Shown: piece after piece, positions 1-9,305 of the stretch
Numbering within the stretch: the first letter of the stretch is position 1
How the letters are laid out: the number at the start of each line of letters is the position of its first letter
From: DAIOEK01 sp036746315
GTDB taxonomy: Bacteria; Chloroflexota; Anaerolineae; Anaerolineales; Anaerolineaceae
Length of the DNA stretch: 64,000 bases
Assembly: GCA_036746315.1 (NCBI GenBank)
Contig: DAIOEK010000006.1
Location: forward strand, 32,459-96,458
Reading direction: 5' to 3'
The notes under the pieces: generated by a model
The model's database searches: none
The model's input: the letters and a program-made list of their open reading frames with translations, nothing else
Told to the model about the DNA's origin: nothing
Translations under genes and position numbers: made by a program

Positions 1-1
1 C

Positions 2-232
2 TTCATCTGCGGCGGCAAAGGCTGCCCGGTGTGTAAAAAATCCGGCTGGCTCGAGGTGATGGGCGCCGGCATGGTGCACCCCACCGTACTGTCGAATGGC
101 GGGTATGACCCCGCGCGCTATTCCGGTTTTGCCTTTGGCATGGGACCGGAACGGCAGTTGATGCTGCGGCACAAGATCAACGATATTCGCTATTTCTGGG
201 GAAACGACATCCGTTTCCTGCAGCAGTTCTAG
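2..232 (+). CDS. pheS: Phenylalanyl-tRNA synthetase alpha subunit, 3' end only
   Basis: The window opens inside this gene; the frame is open from base 2 and ends at TAG 230-232. The visible 76 residues are the C-terminal end of the class II catalytic core, including the motif 3 region GFAFGMGPERQLML, in which the Arg contacts ATP, and the usual ending DIRFLQQF. PheS pairs with PheT to charge tRNA-Phe in the cytosol. The pheT start lies 9 bases downstream with GGAGG between, so the two are one operon. The call rests on the conserved C-terminus and on the adjacent pheT. Confidence 0.95.
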   Translation, partial: FICGGKGCPVCKKSGWLEVMGAGMVHPTVLSNGGYDPARYSGFAFGMGPERQLMLRHKINDIRYFWGNDIRFLQQF

Positions 233-241
233 GAGGCAGGC

Positions 242-2773
242 ATGAAGGTTCCCGTATCCTGGTTGAAAGATTTTGTCGATTTGAGCGGTCTGGATGTGAC
301 CGATATTGCCTACAAGTTAACCATGTCCGGCATGGAGGTGGAGGACATCCGCTATGCGGGTCTGCCGCTGCCCGCCCATGAAGGACACGGCTTCAAAGTG
401 AGCGGTCTGGCATGGGACCCCGAAAAGATCGTGGTTGCCGAGATCACCCAGGTCAACCCGCACCCCAATGCCGACCGGCTGACGCTGTGCGACCTGTATG
501 ACGGCAAAGAGCAGCACGTGGTGCTGACCGGTGCGCCCAACCTCTTCCCCTACAAGGGCATTGGCAGGCTGGAAAAACCGATCAAGGTGGCTTACGCCAA
601 GGAAGGCGCGGTGATCTACGACGGTCACGCCGACGGATTGGTGCTGGCTACGCTCAAGCGGACGAAGATCCGCGGGGTGGAATCCTATTCGATGGTCTGC
701 TCGGAAAAGGAGCTGGGCATCAGCGACGAGCATGAGGGCGTGATCTTCCTGGATGACGATGCCACAGCCGGCACCCCGCTGGTGGATTACATGGGTGACG
801 CCGTGCTCGAGGTCAAGATCAACCCCAACATGGCGCGCAACACCAGCATGCTGGGCATCGCCCGCGAACTGGCGGCGCTCACCGGTCGTTCCTTGAAAAA
901 ACCGGTTTACACGCTGGAGACCAGCGGTGAAACGATCGAAGGAAAAGTCAGGATCGAGATCGGCAAGCCGGAGTTGAATCCACGCTTCACTCTGGGGCTG
1001 ATCCGCAATGTGGAGATCAAGCCCAGCCCCTACTGGGTGCAGCGCCGGCTGCGTCTGGTGGGCACCCGCGCCATCAGCAACATCGTGGATGCAACCAACT
1101 ACACCATGTTCGAGATCGGCGAACCGCTGCATGCCTTCGATTATGCCGTGCTGCAAAAGCGCGCCGCGGGCAAGCCGGTGGTCATCTCCACCCGCACCGC
1201 AAAACAAGGCGAAAAACTGACCACGCTGGATGGCGTGGAACGGACGCTGAGCGAAGCGAACGTGCTGGTATGCGACGATGCCGGCGCCCTCTCACTGGCG
1301 GGCGTGATGGGCGGCGCGGAGAGTGAAGTGAGCGACGGCACGCAGGACATTCTGCTCGAGGCGGCGGCCTGGAACTTCATCAATATCCGCCGCACCGCCA
1401 CGCAGCAAGCCCTGCCCTCCGAGGCTTCTTACCGCTTCTCCCGCGGTGTGCACCCCGGGCTGGCTATCGAGGGCTTGAAGCGCTGCCTGTATTGGATGGC
1501 GCAGTGGAGCGGCGGACAGATCGCGCCGGGCATTGTAGACAACTACCCGCTGCCGCCCCGCGACGCGGTGGTGCATGTGACCGAAAGGGATATCCAGCGC
1601 GCCCTGGGGATCGAGATCCCGCTGGCGAAGGTGAAGGAATTGCTGGAGCGGCTGGAATTTTCCGGCGAGATCAAAGATGAAGTATTGACGGTCAAGACGC
1701 CCGCCATCCGCATGGATATTGGCGAAGGGCTGGTGGGGATTGCCGATGTGATGGAGGAAATTGCCCGGCTGTACGGGTATGAGAACATCCCCGAAAGCCG
1801 TATGGCTGACCCGTTGCCGCCGCAGCGCGGCAACCCGACCCTGGAAGCGGAGGATTTCGTGCGTGACAGCATGGTATCGCTGGGCATGCAGGAAGTGATC
1901 ACCCACCGCATGACCTCACCCGAACTGGAGCAGCGCCTGCTGCCGCAGGGCATGCCGGGGACGGCGGAGAAGGATTACATCCGCCTGGCGAATCCGATCG
2001 CGCCGGAAAAACGGGTTTTGCGCCGAAGCCTGCTGGCGTCGGTGCTGCACGTGCTGGCGAACAACCAGCGGCTGGCGGAATCGCTCTTTTTGTTCGAAAT
2101 TGGCTCGATCTTTCTGCCCTCCGGCGAACTCCTGCCGCTCGAACCGCACCGGCTGGCAATTGCCATGCTGGGGCTGCGCGACCCATCCGCCTGGGATCGG
2201 AAACAGGGGGAGCGGGTCGACTTCTATGACCTGAAGGGGATGATCGAGGCGTTGATGAGTGCCCTGCAAATCCCCGTTTCTTTTGCCGCGGCATCCGTGC
2301 CCACCTACCACCCGGGAAAATGCGCCGAGGTGAAATCCGGCGAAACGGTGCTGGGCGTATTCGGAGAGCTGCATCCGCAGGTGCAGGCAAACTATGAGCT
2401 GGCATCTCCGGTGATGGCAGCGGAACTGGACCTGGAAGCCATGCTGGAACTGGCCGCCATGCGCCGGTTCGCCGTGACGCCGGTGAGCGAGTTCCCGCCG
2501 ATTCTGGAGGATATTGCCGTGGTGGTGGATGAAGCCCTGCCGGCGGACAAGGTGGAAGGTTTGATCCGCCAGACCGGCGGCAAGCTGGTGGTGAACGTGC
2601 AGCTGTTCGATATCTTCCGCGGCAAGCAGCTGGGTGAAGGCAAGAAATCCCTGGCATACAGTCTGACGTACCAGGCGGCCGACCGGACGCTGACGGACAA
2701 GGATGCCACCCAGATCCGGCAGAAGATCATCCGCCGGCTGGAGCAGGAGTTGGGCGCCAAACTGCGGTCGTAA
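242..2773 (+). CDS. pheT: Phenylalanyl-tRNA synthetase beta subunit
   Basis: 843 residues, a normal full length. It opens with MKVPVSWLKDFVDL, typical of PheT. Domains in order: tRNA-binding/EMAP-like (about 45-170), B3/B4 editing domain that hydrolyses Tyr-tRNA-Phe (about 225-395), B5 (about 440-515), catalytic-like core (about 520-740) and the ferredoxin-fold anticodon-binding domain beginning near 749 at SEFPPILEDIAVVV. It forms the alpha2-beta2 enzyme with PheS, whose end lies 9 bases upstream. ATG 242 follows a strong AGGAGG. A hairpin terminator follows the stop directly. Long antisense frames inside it (for example 317-1207) look like coding shadows. Confidence 0.98.
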   Translation: MKVPVSWLKDFVDLSGLDVTDIAYKLTMSGMEVEDIRYAGLPLPAHEGHGFKVSGLAWDPEKIVVAEITQVNPHPNADRLTLCDLYDGKEQHVVLTGAPNLFPYKGIGRLEKPIKVAYAKEGAVIYDGHADGLVLATLKRTKIRGVESYSMVCSEKELGISDEHEGVIFLDDDATAGTPLVDYMGDAVLEVKINPNMARNTSMLGIARELAALTGRSLKKPVYTLETSGETIEGKVRIEIGKPELNPRFTLGLIRNVEIKPSPYWVQRRLRLVGTRAISNIVDATNYTMFEIGEPLHAFDYAVLQKRAAGKPVVISTRTAKQGEKLTTLDGVERTLSEANVLVCDDAGALSLAGVMGGAESEVSDGTQDILLEAAAWNFINIRRTATQQALPSEASYRFSRGVHPGLAIEGLKRCLYWMAQWSGGQIAPGIVDNYPLPPRDAVVHVTERDIQRALGIEIPLAKVKELLERLEFSGEIKDEVLTVKTPAIRMDIGEGLVGIADVMEEIARLYGYENIPESRMADPLPPQRGNPTLEAEDFVRDSMVSLGMQEVITHRMTSPELEQRLLPQGMPGTAEKDYIRLANPIAPEKRVLRRSLLASVLHVLANNQRLAESLFLFEIGSIFLPSGELLPLEPHRLAIAMLGLRDPSAWDRKQGERVDFYDLKGMIEALMSALQIPVSFAAASVPTYHPGKCAEVKSGETVLGVFGELHPQVQANYELASPVMAAELDLEAMLELAAMRRFAVTPVSEFPPILEDIAVVVDEALPADKVEGLIRQTGGKLVVNVQLFDIFRGKQLGEGKKSLAYSLTYQAADRTLTDKDATQIRQKIIRRLEQELGAKLRS

Positions 2774-2780
2774 AACAATC

Positions 2781-2813
2781 AGGGCTGGTTTCAAACCAGC
2801 CCTGTCTTTTTTA
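2781..2813 (+). terminator. Rho-independent terminator of pheST
   Basis: A 9-bp GC-rich stem (AGGGCTGGT with ACCAGCCCT, loop about 5 bases) is followed by a T-rich tract GTCTTTTTT. It begins 8 bases after the pheT stop and touches the stop of the convergent kamA gene, so it may serve both strands, although the T tract is better for pheT. Confidence 0.9.
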
Positions 2814-4157
2814 TTCTGATTTTGATTTGGAGCCATCCCCAATGCCCAACGGCTTCCACTTTTCCATGTTTTCGCGCAGACGGTGGGATTCTCCGCCGCG
2901 GCTGTGCAGCAGATCGAAGCCTTCAGGTTTGATGAACATCTGGTCGCCATCCAACATGCCGGAAATGCCCTGCTGACCCGGCTCTCCGCGTTTGTTCTGA
3001 CAGAAGGGGCAGGTCTTGGGATCGTGCGGCTGGTAGGTGATGGGTTCCTCGTAGGCGGTGATATAGCCCTCATAATTGCGCAACACGACCTTGTGATCGG
3101 ACATGGATACCAGGTAATTGGGCATCACCGGAATCTTGCCGCCGCCGCCCGGGGCATCCACCACAAAAGTGGGGACGGCATACCCGGAGGTGTGGCCACG
3201 CAACGCTTCGATAATCTCCACACCCTTCGCCACCGGCGTACGGAAATGCCCGGCGCCTTCCACCAGGTCGCACTGGTAGAGGTAATAGGGTCTGACGCGG
3301 ATGCGAATCAATTCCTGCACGAGTTGACGCTGCAAATGGGCGCAATCGTTAACACCCGCCAGCAATACCGACTGGTTGCCGAGGGGAATTCCGGCGCGGG
3401 TCAGGCGGTCGCAAGCCTGGGCGAGTTCCAGGCTGATCTCGTTGGGGTGATTGACGTGGATGTTCATCCACAGCGGATGATATTTTTCCAGCATGTCGGT
3501 CAGTTCCTGCGTCACCCGCATGGGCATGAAAACCGGCACGCGCGAGCCGATGCGGATGATCTCGATGTGAGGAATTTCACGCAGGCGGGAGAGCAGTTCT
3601 TCGAGCAATTTGGGGGCCAGGGTGAGCGGATCGCCGCCGGAGAGCAGCACGTCGCGGACTTGCGGTGTGCGCTTGAGATAGTCGATCTGTGCTTCAAATT
3701 CCGCGCGGGAGAAGGTTGCCGACGGATCGCCGACGATGCGGGAACGGGTGCAGTAGCGGCAATAGGAAGCGCACTGGGTGGTCACGAGCATCAATACCCG
3801 GTCGGGGTAGCGGTGCACCAGACCCGGTACCGGCGAGTCGCGATCCTCTGCCAGGGAATCTTCCATCATGCCGGTAAAGGGCTGGATTTCTTCCGCGGTG
3901 GGGATGATCTGGCGGCGGATGGGGTCGTGGGGGTCTTGCGGGTCGATGAGCGAAATGAAATAGGGGGTGATCTCCACGCGGAACAAACCGCTGGTGTTGA
4001 GGGCTTTCTTTTCGCTCTCGGTCAGCTTGAGGACGGTCTCGATCTCGTCCACCGTATTCAGGCGATGGCTTAATTGCCAGCGCCAGTCATTCCATTTTTC
4101 ATCCGGTATATCGAGAAATGCCGGAGCACGTTTTGATGCAAATTCTCTGGGGGTCAT
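2811..4157 (-). CDS. kamA: Lysine 2,3-aminomutase (radical SAM, PLP)
   Basis: 448 residues from ATG 4157, chosen over an upstream in-frame ATG because GGAGAGG lies 7 bases before it. The radical-SAM cluster motif CASYCRYC (CxxxCxxC) is present, followed by the SGGDPL loop. PGGGGK carries the Lys that forms the PLP aldimine. The two Asp residues known to hold the lysine side chain in clostridial enzymes appear in YQCDL and VVDAPGGGGK, which favours lysine over glutamate as substrate. A C-terminal CPFC resembles the zinc site of the family. The reaction is L-lysine to L-beta-lysine. The full C-terminal domain argues against the shorter EpmB. No beta-lysine acetyltransferase (AblB) or lysine fermentation gene is nearby, so the pathway is open. 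Confidence 0.9.
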   Translation of the reverse strand: MTPREFASKRAPAFLDIPDEKWNDWRWQLSHRLNTVDEIETVLKLTESEKKALNTSGLFRVEITPYFISLIDPQDPHDPIRRQIIPTAEEIQPFTGMMEDSLAEDRDSPVPGLVHRYPDRVLMLVTTQCASYCRYCTRSRIVGDPSATFSRAEFEAQIDYLKRTPQVRDVLLSGGDPLTLAPKLLEELLSRLREIPHIEIIRIGSRVPVFMPMRVTQELTDMLEKYHPLWMNIHVNHPNEISLELAQACDRLTRAGIPLGNQSVLLAGVNDCAHLQRQLVQELIRIRVRPYYLYQCDLVEGAGHFRTPVAKGVEIIEALRGHTSGYAVPTFVVDAPGGGGKIPVMPNYLVSMSDHKVVLRNYEGYITAYEEPITYQPHDPKTCPFCQNKRGEPGQQGISGMLDGDQMFIKPEGFDLLHSRGGESHRLRENMEKWKPLGIGDGSKSKSE

Positions 4158-4472
4158 AGGTTTACCTCTCCAAATAATACGAACCATTCACGCAGTCTCT
4201 TGGGGATCACCCCGGGCACAATATCCGAACACCCTCAGCGCGGGGGGTCGTGATCCGTGCGGAAGAAACCTGCATAGAAGGAATATGATTGTAATCTTTT
4301 CTTGAGAAGTGAGAGAAGGAAGTGTTCCAGCATGGTTGCCAGACCGCCTAAAAAGCTCCGGGTAAAAAACTGAAGAATCGCTTCATTTCAGATACCAGTT
4401 TAGATGGTGTGGGCATAAGAGTCAAATCTTTGCCCAAGTATTAATGTTTTGTTTGAATCCTTTTCATACTGC
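4158..4472. other. Gene-free stretch between kamA and the hrcA promoter
   Basis: About 315 bases between divergently transcribed kamA and hrcA. Short frames exist but none has a ribosome site and plausible protein. I see no tRNA fold, riboswitch core or repeat. A TACAAT on the minus strand near 4288-4293 could be part of the kamA promoter, but no convincing -35 accompanies it. Confidence 0.5.
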
Positions 4473-4501
4473 TTGACGCTTAAAAACGGCAATGTTATCA
4501 T
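4473..4501 (+). promoter_or_regulatory. hrcA operon promoter (sigma70-type)
   Basis: TTGACG (4473-4478) and TATCAT (4496-4501) are separated by exactly 17 bases. The predicted start near 4508 lies just upstream of the CIRCE operator, so HrcA bound there would block early transcription. Confidence 0.85.
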
Positions 4502-4514
4502 TAATGTCAACGGA

Positions 4515-4541
4515 TTAGCACTCTCGTTGCGAGAGTGCTAA
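4515..4541 (+). promoter_or_regulatory. CIRCE operator (HrcA binding site)
   Basis: TTAGCACTC and GAGTGCTAA, exact consensus arms separated by 9 bases. The pairing continues three bases inward (TCG with CGA), giving 12-bp arms round a 3-base centre. It lies 10 bases before the hrcA ATG and takes the place where a Shine-Dalgarno would be, so it may also limit translation of hrcA. Confidence 0.97.
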
Positions 4542-4550
4542 AAATAGAAC

Positions 4551-5588
4551 ATGATGAATGAGCTGACCGACCGACAAAAATTCATTCTGACGCTGGTGAT
4601 CCATGATTTTGTGCAGAATTCCCTGCCCATCGGATCCCAGTATCTGGTGGAGCGCTATGGTCTCGATCTCAGTTCCGCGACGGTTCGCAACGAACTGGCG
4701 GCGCTGGATGAATCGGGGTATTTAACCCAGCCGCACACTTCCGCCGGACGGATGCCCACGGATGAAGGCTACCGTTATTTTGTGGGCAAGCTGATGGATG
4801 AAACCGATCTGCCCATCACCACCCAGCGCACGATCAGCCACCAGTTCTACCAGAGCCAGCAGGGTCTGGAGCAATGGATGAAGCTGGCGGTCTCGGTGCT
4901 GGCGCACCAGTCAAAAGCCGCTTCGCTGATCACCTCGCCGCACCCCGAGCATGCCCGCTTGAAGCATCTGGAATTGATCGCCACACGGGGCAGACAGGTG
5001 TTGATGGTGATGGTGCTGGTGGGGGGCGAAATTTTGCAGCAGATGCTCACCCTGGCTGAGCCGGTCACCCAGGAACAGCTCTCGGGCAGCGCAAGCCGGT
5101 TATCCCAGCTATGCCAGGGCCTGGATGTGGCAGCGATCAAAGCCCTGCCCAATCCTTTCACCCCGCTGGAGGAAGATGTTCTCAAGCTGATCGTGCAGTC
5201 GTTGGAAAACGTATCCGCATCGGTGGCGGGGGAATTGTACATGGACGGGCTGACCAACGTGCTTACCGAACCGGAATTTGCCCAATCGGAGGAGGCGCGC
5301 AAGGCGCTGCGGCTGCTGGAAGAACGAACCCTGCTGGATAACCTGATCGCCCGGACGGTGTTGCATTCCAATGTAGGCGGTGTGCAGGTTTTGATCGGCG
5401 GGGAGGGCAACTGGGAGGAACTGAAGCAGTGCTCGGTGATCCTGGCGCGCTATGGCGTTCCGGGGATGGCGACCGGCACGGTGGGCGTGATCGGTCCCAC
5501 CCGTATGTATTATGGCAGAACAATATCCACGGTGCGTTTTGTAGCCGGTTTGCTGAGTGAACTGGTTACCGACAGCATGGTGGAGTAA
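4551..5588 (+). CDS. hrcA: Heat-inducible transcription repressor HrcA
   Basis: 345 residues. The N-terminal winged helix (about 1-75) contains the family's QYLVERYGLDLSSATVRNELA recognition region and the SAGRMPTDEGYRYFV wing. The C-terminal half is the inserted dimerising domain with IGGEGN, ending near VGVIGPTRMYYGRTIS. HrcA represses the chaperone genes by binding CIRCE, and its folding depends on GroEL or DnaK in model bacteria. First gene of the operon hrcA-grpE-dnaK-dnaJ-prmA and autoregulated through the CIRCE upstream. No clear ribosome site precedes ATG 4551; ATG 4554 is an alternative start. Confidence 0.97.
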   Translation: MMNELTDRQKFILTLVIHDFVQNSLPIGSQYLVERYGLDLSSATVRNELAALDESGYLTQPHTSAGRMPTDEGYRYFVGKLMDETDLPITTQRTISHQFYQSQQGLEQWMKLAVSVLAHQSKAASLITSPHPEHARLKHLELIATRGRQVLMVMVLVGGEILQQMLTLAEPVTQEQLSGSASRLSQLCQGLDVAAIKALPNPFTPLEEDVLKLIVQSLENVSASVAGELYMDGLTNVLTEPEFAQSEEARKALRLLEERTLLDNLIARTVLHSNVGGVQVLIGGEGNWEELKQCSVILARYGVPGMATGTVGVIGPTRMYYGRTISTVRFVAGLLSELVTDSMVE

Positions 5589-5630
5589 TGGAAGAGCAAG
5601 CATCCCCGCAAATGCAAGCAGGAGATATAG

Positions 5631-6164
5631 ATGGCAGAACGAAAACCTAAAGTACAATCCACGCCGCCCCAGGAAGACCAACTGGCTGAAATGGAAACAC
5701 GGATTCAGGAACTCGAAAACCAGGTGAGTGCAGAAAACGCCAAGGTTGCCGAGTATTTCGATGGCTGGCAGCGTGAACGAGCCGATTTTATCAATTACAA
5801 AAAACGCATCGAGTTGAATCAGGTCCAGGCGCAGCAGAACACCCTGGCAACCATGACCCGGAAGTATCTGGCGGTAATGGACGACCTGGAAAGGGCGCTG
5901 AAAAACAAGCCGACCAGCGGCGAAGGTCTGGCATGGTCGGAAGGCATTGAATTGATCTACAAAAAGCTCCAGGGTATCCTGGAATCGGACGGGGTGAAAG
6001 AGATCGCCGCCGACGGTGCGATGTTCGACCCCAACTTTCACGAGGCACTAACCCACGAGGACAGCCCCGCTCATGAGAGCGGTCAAATTATCGAAGTCAT
6101 TCAAAAAGGATACCTGATTGGCGACCGCGTCATCCGCCCGTCGCTGGTAAGGGTAGCACGTTAG
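5631..6164 (+). CDS. grpE: Nucleotide exchange factor GrpE
   Basis: 177 residues. A charged, coiled-coil-forming N-terminal half (about 15-60) leads to the beta domain with DDLERAL, GVKEI, FDPNFHEAL and GYLIGDRVIRPSLVRVA, all typical of GrpE. It releases ADP from DnaK. It starts 42 bases after hrcA with AGGAG 7 bases before ATG 5631, and is followed within 12 bases by dnaK, so it is co-transcribed with both. Confidence 0.97.
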   Translation: MAERKPKVQSTPPQEDQLAEMETRIQELENQVSAENAKVAEYFDGWQRERADFINYKKRIELNQVQAQQNTLATMTRKYLAVMDDLERALKNKPTSGEGLAWSEGIELIYKKLQGILESDGVKEIAADGAMFDPNFHEALTHEDSPAHESGQIIEVIQKGYLIGDRVIRPSLVRVAR

Positions 6165-6176
6165 GAGAACAAAAAA

Positions 6177-8096
6177 ATGGGAAAAGTCATTGGAATTGAT
6201 CTCGGTACCACCAACTCAGTTGTAGCCGTAATGCAAGGCGGTGAGCCGGTTGTCATTCCCAGCGCAGAGGGGGAACGTCTCATCCCTTCTGTCGTGGCGG
6301 TTAACAAGAACCACGAACGGCTCATCGGTCGTGTTGCCCGAAACCAGGCTGTGGTGAACGCGGAAAACACCGTGTTCTCCATCAAGCGCTTTATGGGGCG
6401 CAAGTTTGAGGATGCCGAAGTACAACGCACCCTCAGCCGCATTCCCTACCACGTGGGCAAAGCGCCCAACGGGGATGTGCGTGTGACCCTGGACGGGAAG
6501 GAATACTCTCCGCCGGAAGTTTCGGCAATGATCCTGTCGAAGATCAAGGCAGACGCAGAAGCATATCTGGGCGAGCCGGTCACCCAGGCAGTCATCACCG
6601 TCCCGGCGTATTTCAACGATGCCCAGCGTAACGCCACCAAGGACGCCGGAAAAATTGCCGGTCTGGAAGTGCTGCGCATCATCAATGAACCGACCGCGTC
6701 TTCCCTGGCTTACGGGCTGGACAAGAAAAAGAACGAGACCATCGCCGTGTACGACCTGGGCGGCGGCACTTTCGATATCTCCATCCTGGATGTCGGCGAA
6801 GGTGTCTTCCAGGTGCGCTCCACCTCTGGCGATACCTTCCTGGGCGGCGACGATTTCGACCAGCGTATTCTGGATCACCTGGTGGATGAATTCAAGAAAT
6901 CCAATGGCATCGACCTGAAGAATGACCGGCAGGCTTTGCAGCGTTTGAAGGAAGCTGCCGAGAAAGCCAAGATCGAGCTTTCCACCACCATGCAGGCAGA
7001 GATTAATCTGCCCTACATCACCGCCGATGCCAGTGGTCCCAAGCACCTGGTTATGACGTTGACCCGCGCCAAGCTCGAACAACTGACCGAAGACCTGGTA
7101 CAGAAGACCCTCGAACCAGTACGCCGGGCGCTGAAAGATGCCGATTTGAAGGCAGCAGACATCAACGAAGTGGTGCTGGTGGGCGGTATGACGCGCATGC
7201 CGCTGGTGCAGGAGATCGTGCGCAAGGAATTCGGTAAAGACCCGCACAAGGGCGTCAACCCCGATGAAGTGGTTGCCGTTGGCGCAGCCATCCAGGCAGG
7301 CGTACTGGGCGGTGAAGTGAAAGATATTTTACTGCTGGATGTGACGCCGTTGACCCTTTCGGTGGAGACGCTGGGCAATGTGTCGACCCCGCTGATCGAA
7401 CGCAATACCACCATCCCCACCCGCAAGAGCCAGATCTTCTCCACGGCATCTGACAGCCAGACCCAGGTGGAGATCCACGTACTGCAGGGTGAACGTCCCA
7501 TGGCGGCGGACAACAAGAGCCTGGGGCGCTTCTCACTGGATGGCATTCCCCCGGCGCCGCGCGGCGTTCCGCAGATCGAGGTTACCTTCGATATCGATGC
7601 CAACGGCATCCTCAAGGTGACCGCACAGGATAAAGCCACCGGCAGAAGCCAGCACATCACCATTACGGCTTCTTCGGGTCTTTCCGAGTCTGAAATCGAC
7701 AAGATGCGCCAGGAAGCGGAATCGCATGCCGAAGACGACCGCAAGCGCAAGGAATTGATCGAGGCCCGCAACCATGCCGACAACCTGGTCTACACGACCG
7801 AAAAGACCATGCGCGACCTGGGCGACAAAGTCCCCGCCGACATGAAGAGCAAGGCGGATGAAGCCTCCAAAAAGGTGAAGGACACGATGCAAAGCGAGGA
7901 TGTCGAAGCCATCAAGAAGGCGACCGATGAACTCGGGCAGATACTGCAAGGGATCGGCTCGGCAGCCTACCAGCAGACAGGTCCGACGGAAGGTACACCG
8001 GGTGGTGACGGCGGCAGTGGCGCATCTGATGGCGGCAACGCCACACAGGGCGGCGGCGGCGATGATGTTGTCGACGGAGAATTCAAAAGCATATAA
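6177..8096 (+). CDS. dnaK: Molecular chaperone DnaK (Hsp70)
   Basis: 639 residues, the usual length. The nucleotide-binding domain (about 1-370) begins GIDLGTTNSVVAV and has DLGGGTFDIS near 193 and VGGMTRMPLVQ. The substrate domain follows (DVTPLTLSVETLG), then the helical lid, then a Gly/Ser/Thr-rich tail and the C-terminal GEFKSI. It binds unfolded proteins in an ATP cycle with DnaJ and GrpE encoded on either side. AGGAG precedes ATG 6177. Confidence 0.98.
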   Translation: MGKVIGIDLGTTNSVVAVMQGGEPVVIPSAEGERLIPSVVAVNKNHERLIGRVARNQAVVNAENTVFSIKRFMGRKFEDAEVQRTLSRIPYHVGKAPNGDVRVTLDGKEYSPPEVSAMILSKIKADAEAYLGEPVTQAVITVPAYFNDAQRNATKDAGKIAGLEVLRIINEPTASSLAYGLDKKKNETIAVYDLGGGTFDISILDVGEGVFQVRSTSGDTFLGGDDFDQRILDHLVDEFKKSNGIDLKNDRQALQRLKEAAEKAKIELSTTMQAEINLPYITADASGPKHLVMTLTRAKLEQLTEDLVQKTLEPVRRALKDADLKAADINEVVLVGGMTRMPLVQEIVRKEFGKDPHKGVNPDEVVAVGAAIQAGVLGGEVKDILLLDVTPLTLSVETLGNVSTPLIERNTTIPTRKSQIFSTASDSQTQVEIHVLQGERPMAADNKSLGRFSLDGIPPAPRGVPQIEVTFDIDANGILKVTAQDKATGRSQHITITASSGLSESEIDKMRQEAESHAEDDRKRKELIEARNHADNLVYTTEKTMRDLGDKVPADMKSKADEASKKVKDTMQSEDVEAIKKATDELGQILQGIGSAAYQQTGPTEGTPGGDGGSGASDGGNATQGGGGDDVVDGEFKSI

Positions 8097-8124
8097 GTAA
8101 CGATTATTTTTCACACCCCTGCAG

Positions 8125-8166
8125 GCATGGAGATGTGAAGCAAGTTTCGCTTCACAGGCTCCATGC
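8125..8166 (+). other. Intercistronic stem-loop between dnaK and dnaJ
   Basis: A long two-part hairpin: GCATGGAG (8125-8132) pairs with CTCCATGC (8159-8166) and, inside it, GTGAAGC (8135-8141) pairs with GCTTCAC (8149-8155). No U tract follows, so it is more likely an mRNA processing or stability element, or a partial attenuator lowering dnaJ relative to dnaK, than a full terminator. It ends about 20 bases before the dnaJ ATG. Confidence 0.7.
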
Positions 8167-8186
8167 TTTGCAGCCAAGGTTGGTTT

Positions 8187-9305
8187 ATGGCGCAACGTGA
8201 TTACTACGAAGTATTGGGTGTCGGCAAAAATGCCTCGCCTGACGAATTGAAAAATGCCTTCCGCACGCTGGCTCGCAAATATCATCCGGATATTAATAAG
8301 GAAGCGGATGCGGAAGAGCGTTTTAAAGAGATCAATGAGGCATACGCGGTTCTCTCCGACCCTGAAAAACGCGCCGCATACGATCACTATGGATTTGCCG
8401 GCTTGAACGGCATGGGCGGTATGCCCGATTTTTCCACCATCGACTTGAGCGACCTGTTCAGCGAGCTTTTTGGATTTGGCTCGATGGGCGGCAGCCGGCG
8501 TTCCCGCACCGCTCCGCGCCGGGGACAGGACCTGGGGCAAAAGCTGCGATTGACCTTCGAAGAGGCGGTATTTGGTGTCGAAAAGGATATCGAATTCGAC
8601 CGGGATGAGACCTGCTCCACCTGCCGGGGCAGCGGGGCGGAACCGGGAACCACACCGACGAAATGCACCACCTGCGGCGGCAAGGGCGAGGTGAGGCAGG
8701 TCCGGCAGACTTTTCTGGGTTCGATGGTGCAGGTGACCACCTGTCCGAACTGCAACGGCAGCGGCGAGATGATCAGCTTCCCCTGCAAAACGTGCCGTGG
8801 CACGGGGTTGGAACGCAAGCACATCAAAAAGACGATATCCGTACCGGCGGGTGTGGATAGTGGAACGCAAATTCGCCTGGCGGGGGAGGGACAGCCGGGT
8901 GTGTACGGCGGTCCGAACGGTAACCTGTTCATCGAAGTGGAAGTGCAAAAGCACAAGTTCTTTGAACGACGGCAGAACGACATTCTGTTGAATCTGAACA
9001 TCAACATCGCCCAGGCAGCTCTGGGGGCGGATATCCAGGTGCCCACCGTGGATGGTCCCTCGACCTTGAAAATACCGGCGGGGACACAACCGGGGAAGGT
9101 CTTCACGCTGCGCAACAAAGGCGTGCCGTATTTGAAATCCTCCGGCAGGGGCGACCAGCGGGTGGTGATCAATGTGGAAGTGCCCAACCGGCTGGATGAT
9201 ACGCAGCGGAAATTGATGGAAGAGCTGGCAAAAACGCTGGGCACCGAAGTGAGACCGGCTGATAAAAGCTTTATGGATGTTTTGAAAGAGGTGCTGGGTG
9301 GCTGA
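8187..9305 (+). CDS. dnaJ: Co-chaperone DnaJ (type I Hsp40)
   Basis: 372 residues from ATG 8187 (MAQRDYYEVLGV); an in-frame ATG 24 bases upstream lies in the hairpin arm and is less likely. The J domain has YHPDIN with the HPD triad that stimulates DnaK. A Gly/Phe segment (about 75-110) follows, then four CxxCxGxG zinc repeats (CSTCRGSG, CTTCGGKG, CPNCNGSG, CKTCRGTG), then the two beta-barrel client-binding domains. Its end overlaps the GTG start of prmA by 8 bases, so the two are translationally coupled. Confidence 0.97.
   Translation: MAQRDYYEVLGVGKNASPDELKNAFRTLARKYHPDINKEADAEERFKEINEAYAVLSDPEKRAAYDHYGFAGLNGMGGMPDFSTIDLSDLFSELFGFGSMGGSRRSRTAPRRGQDLGQKLRLTFEEAVFGVEKDIEFDRDETCSTCRGSGAEPGTTPTKCTTCGGKGEVRQVRQTFLGSMVQVTTCPNCNGSGEMISFPCKTCRGTGLERKHIKKTISVPAGVDSGTQIRLAGEGQPGVYGGPNGNLFIEVEVQKHKFFERRQNDILLNLNINIAQAALGADIQVPTVDGPSTLKIPAGTQPGKVFTLRNKGVPYLKSSGRGDQRVVINVEVPNRLDDTQRKLMEELAKTLGTEVRPADKSFMDVLKEVLGG

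Noticed and set aside
317..1207. A 296-codon minus-strand frame opposite pheT
   Set aside because: His/Asp/Gln-rich shadow translation, no ribosome site.
4158..4472. Lysine riboswitch or T-box ahead of kamA or hrcA
   Set aside because: I found no conserved core sequence or set of paired arms in this stretch.
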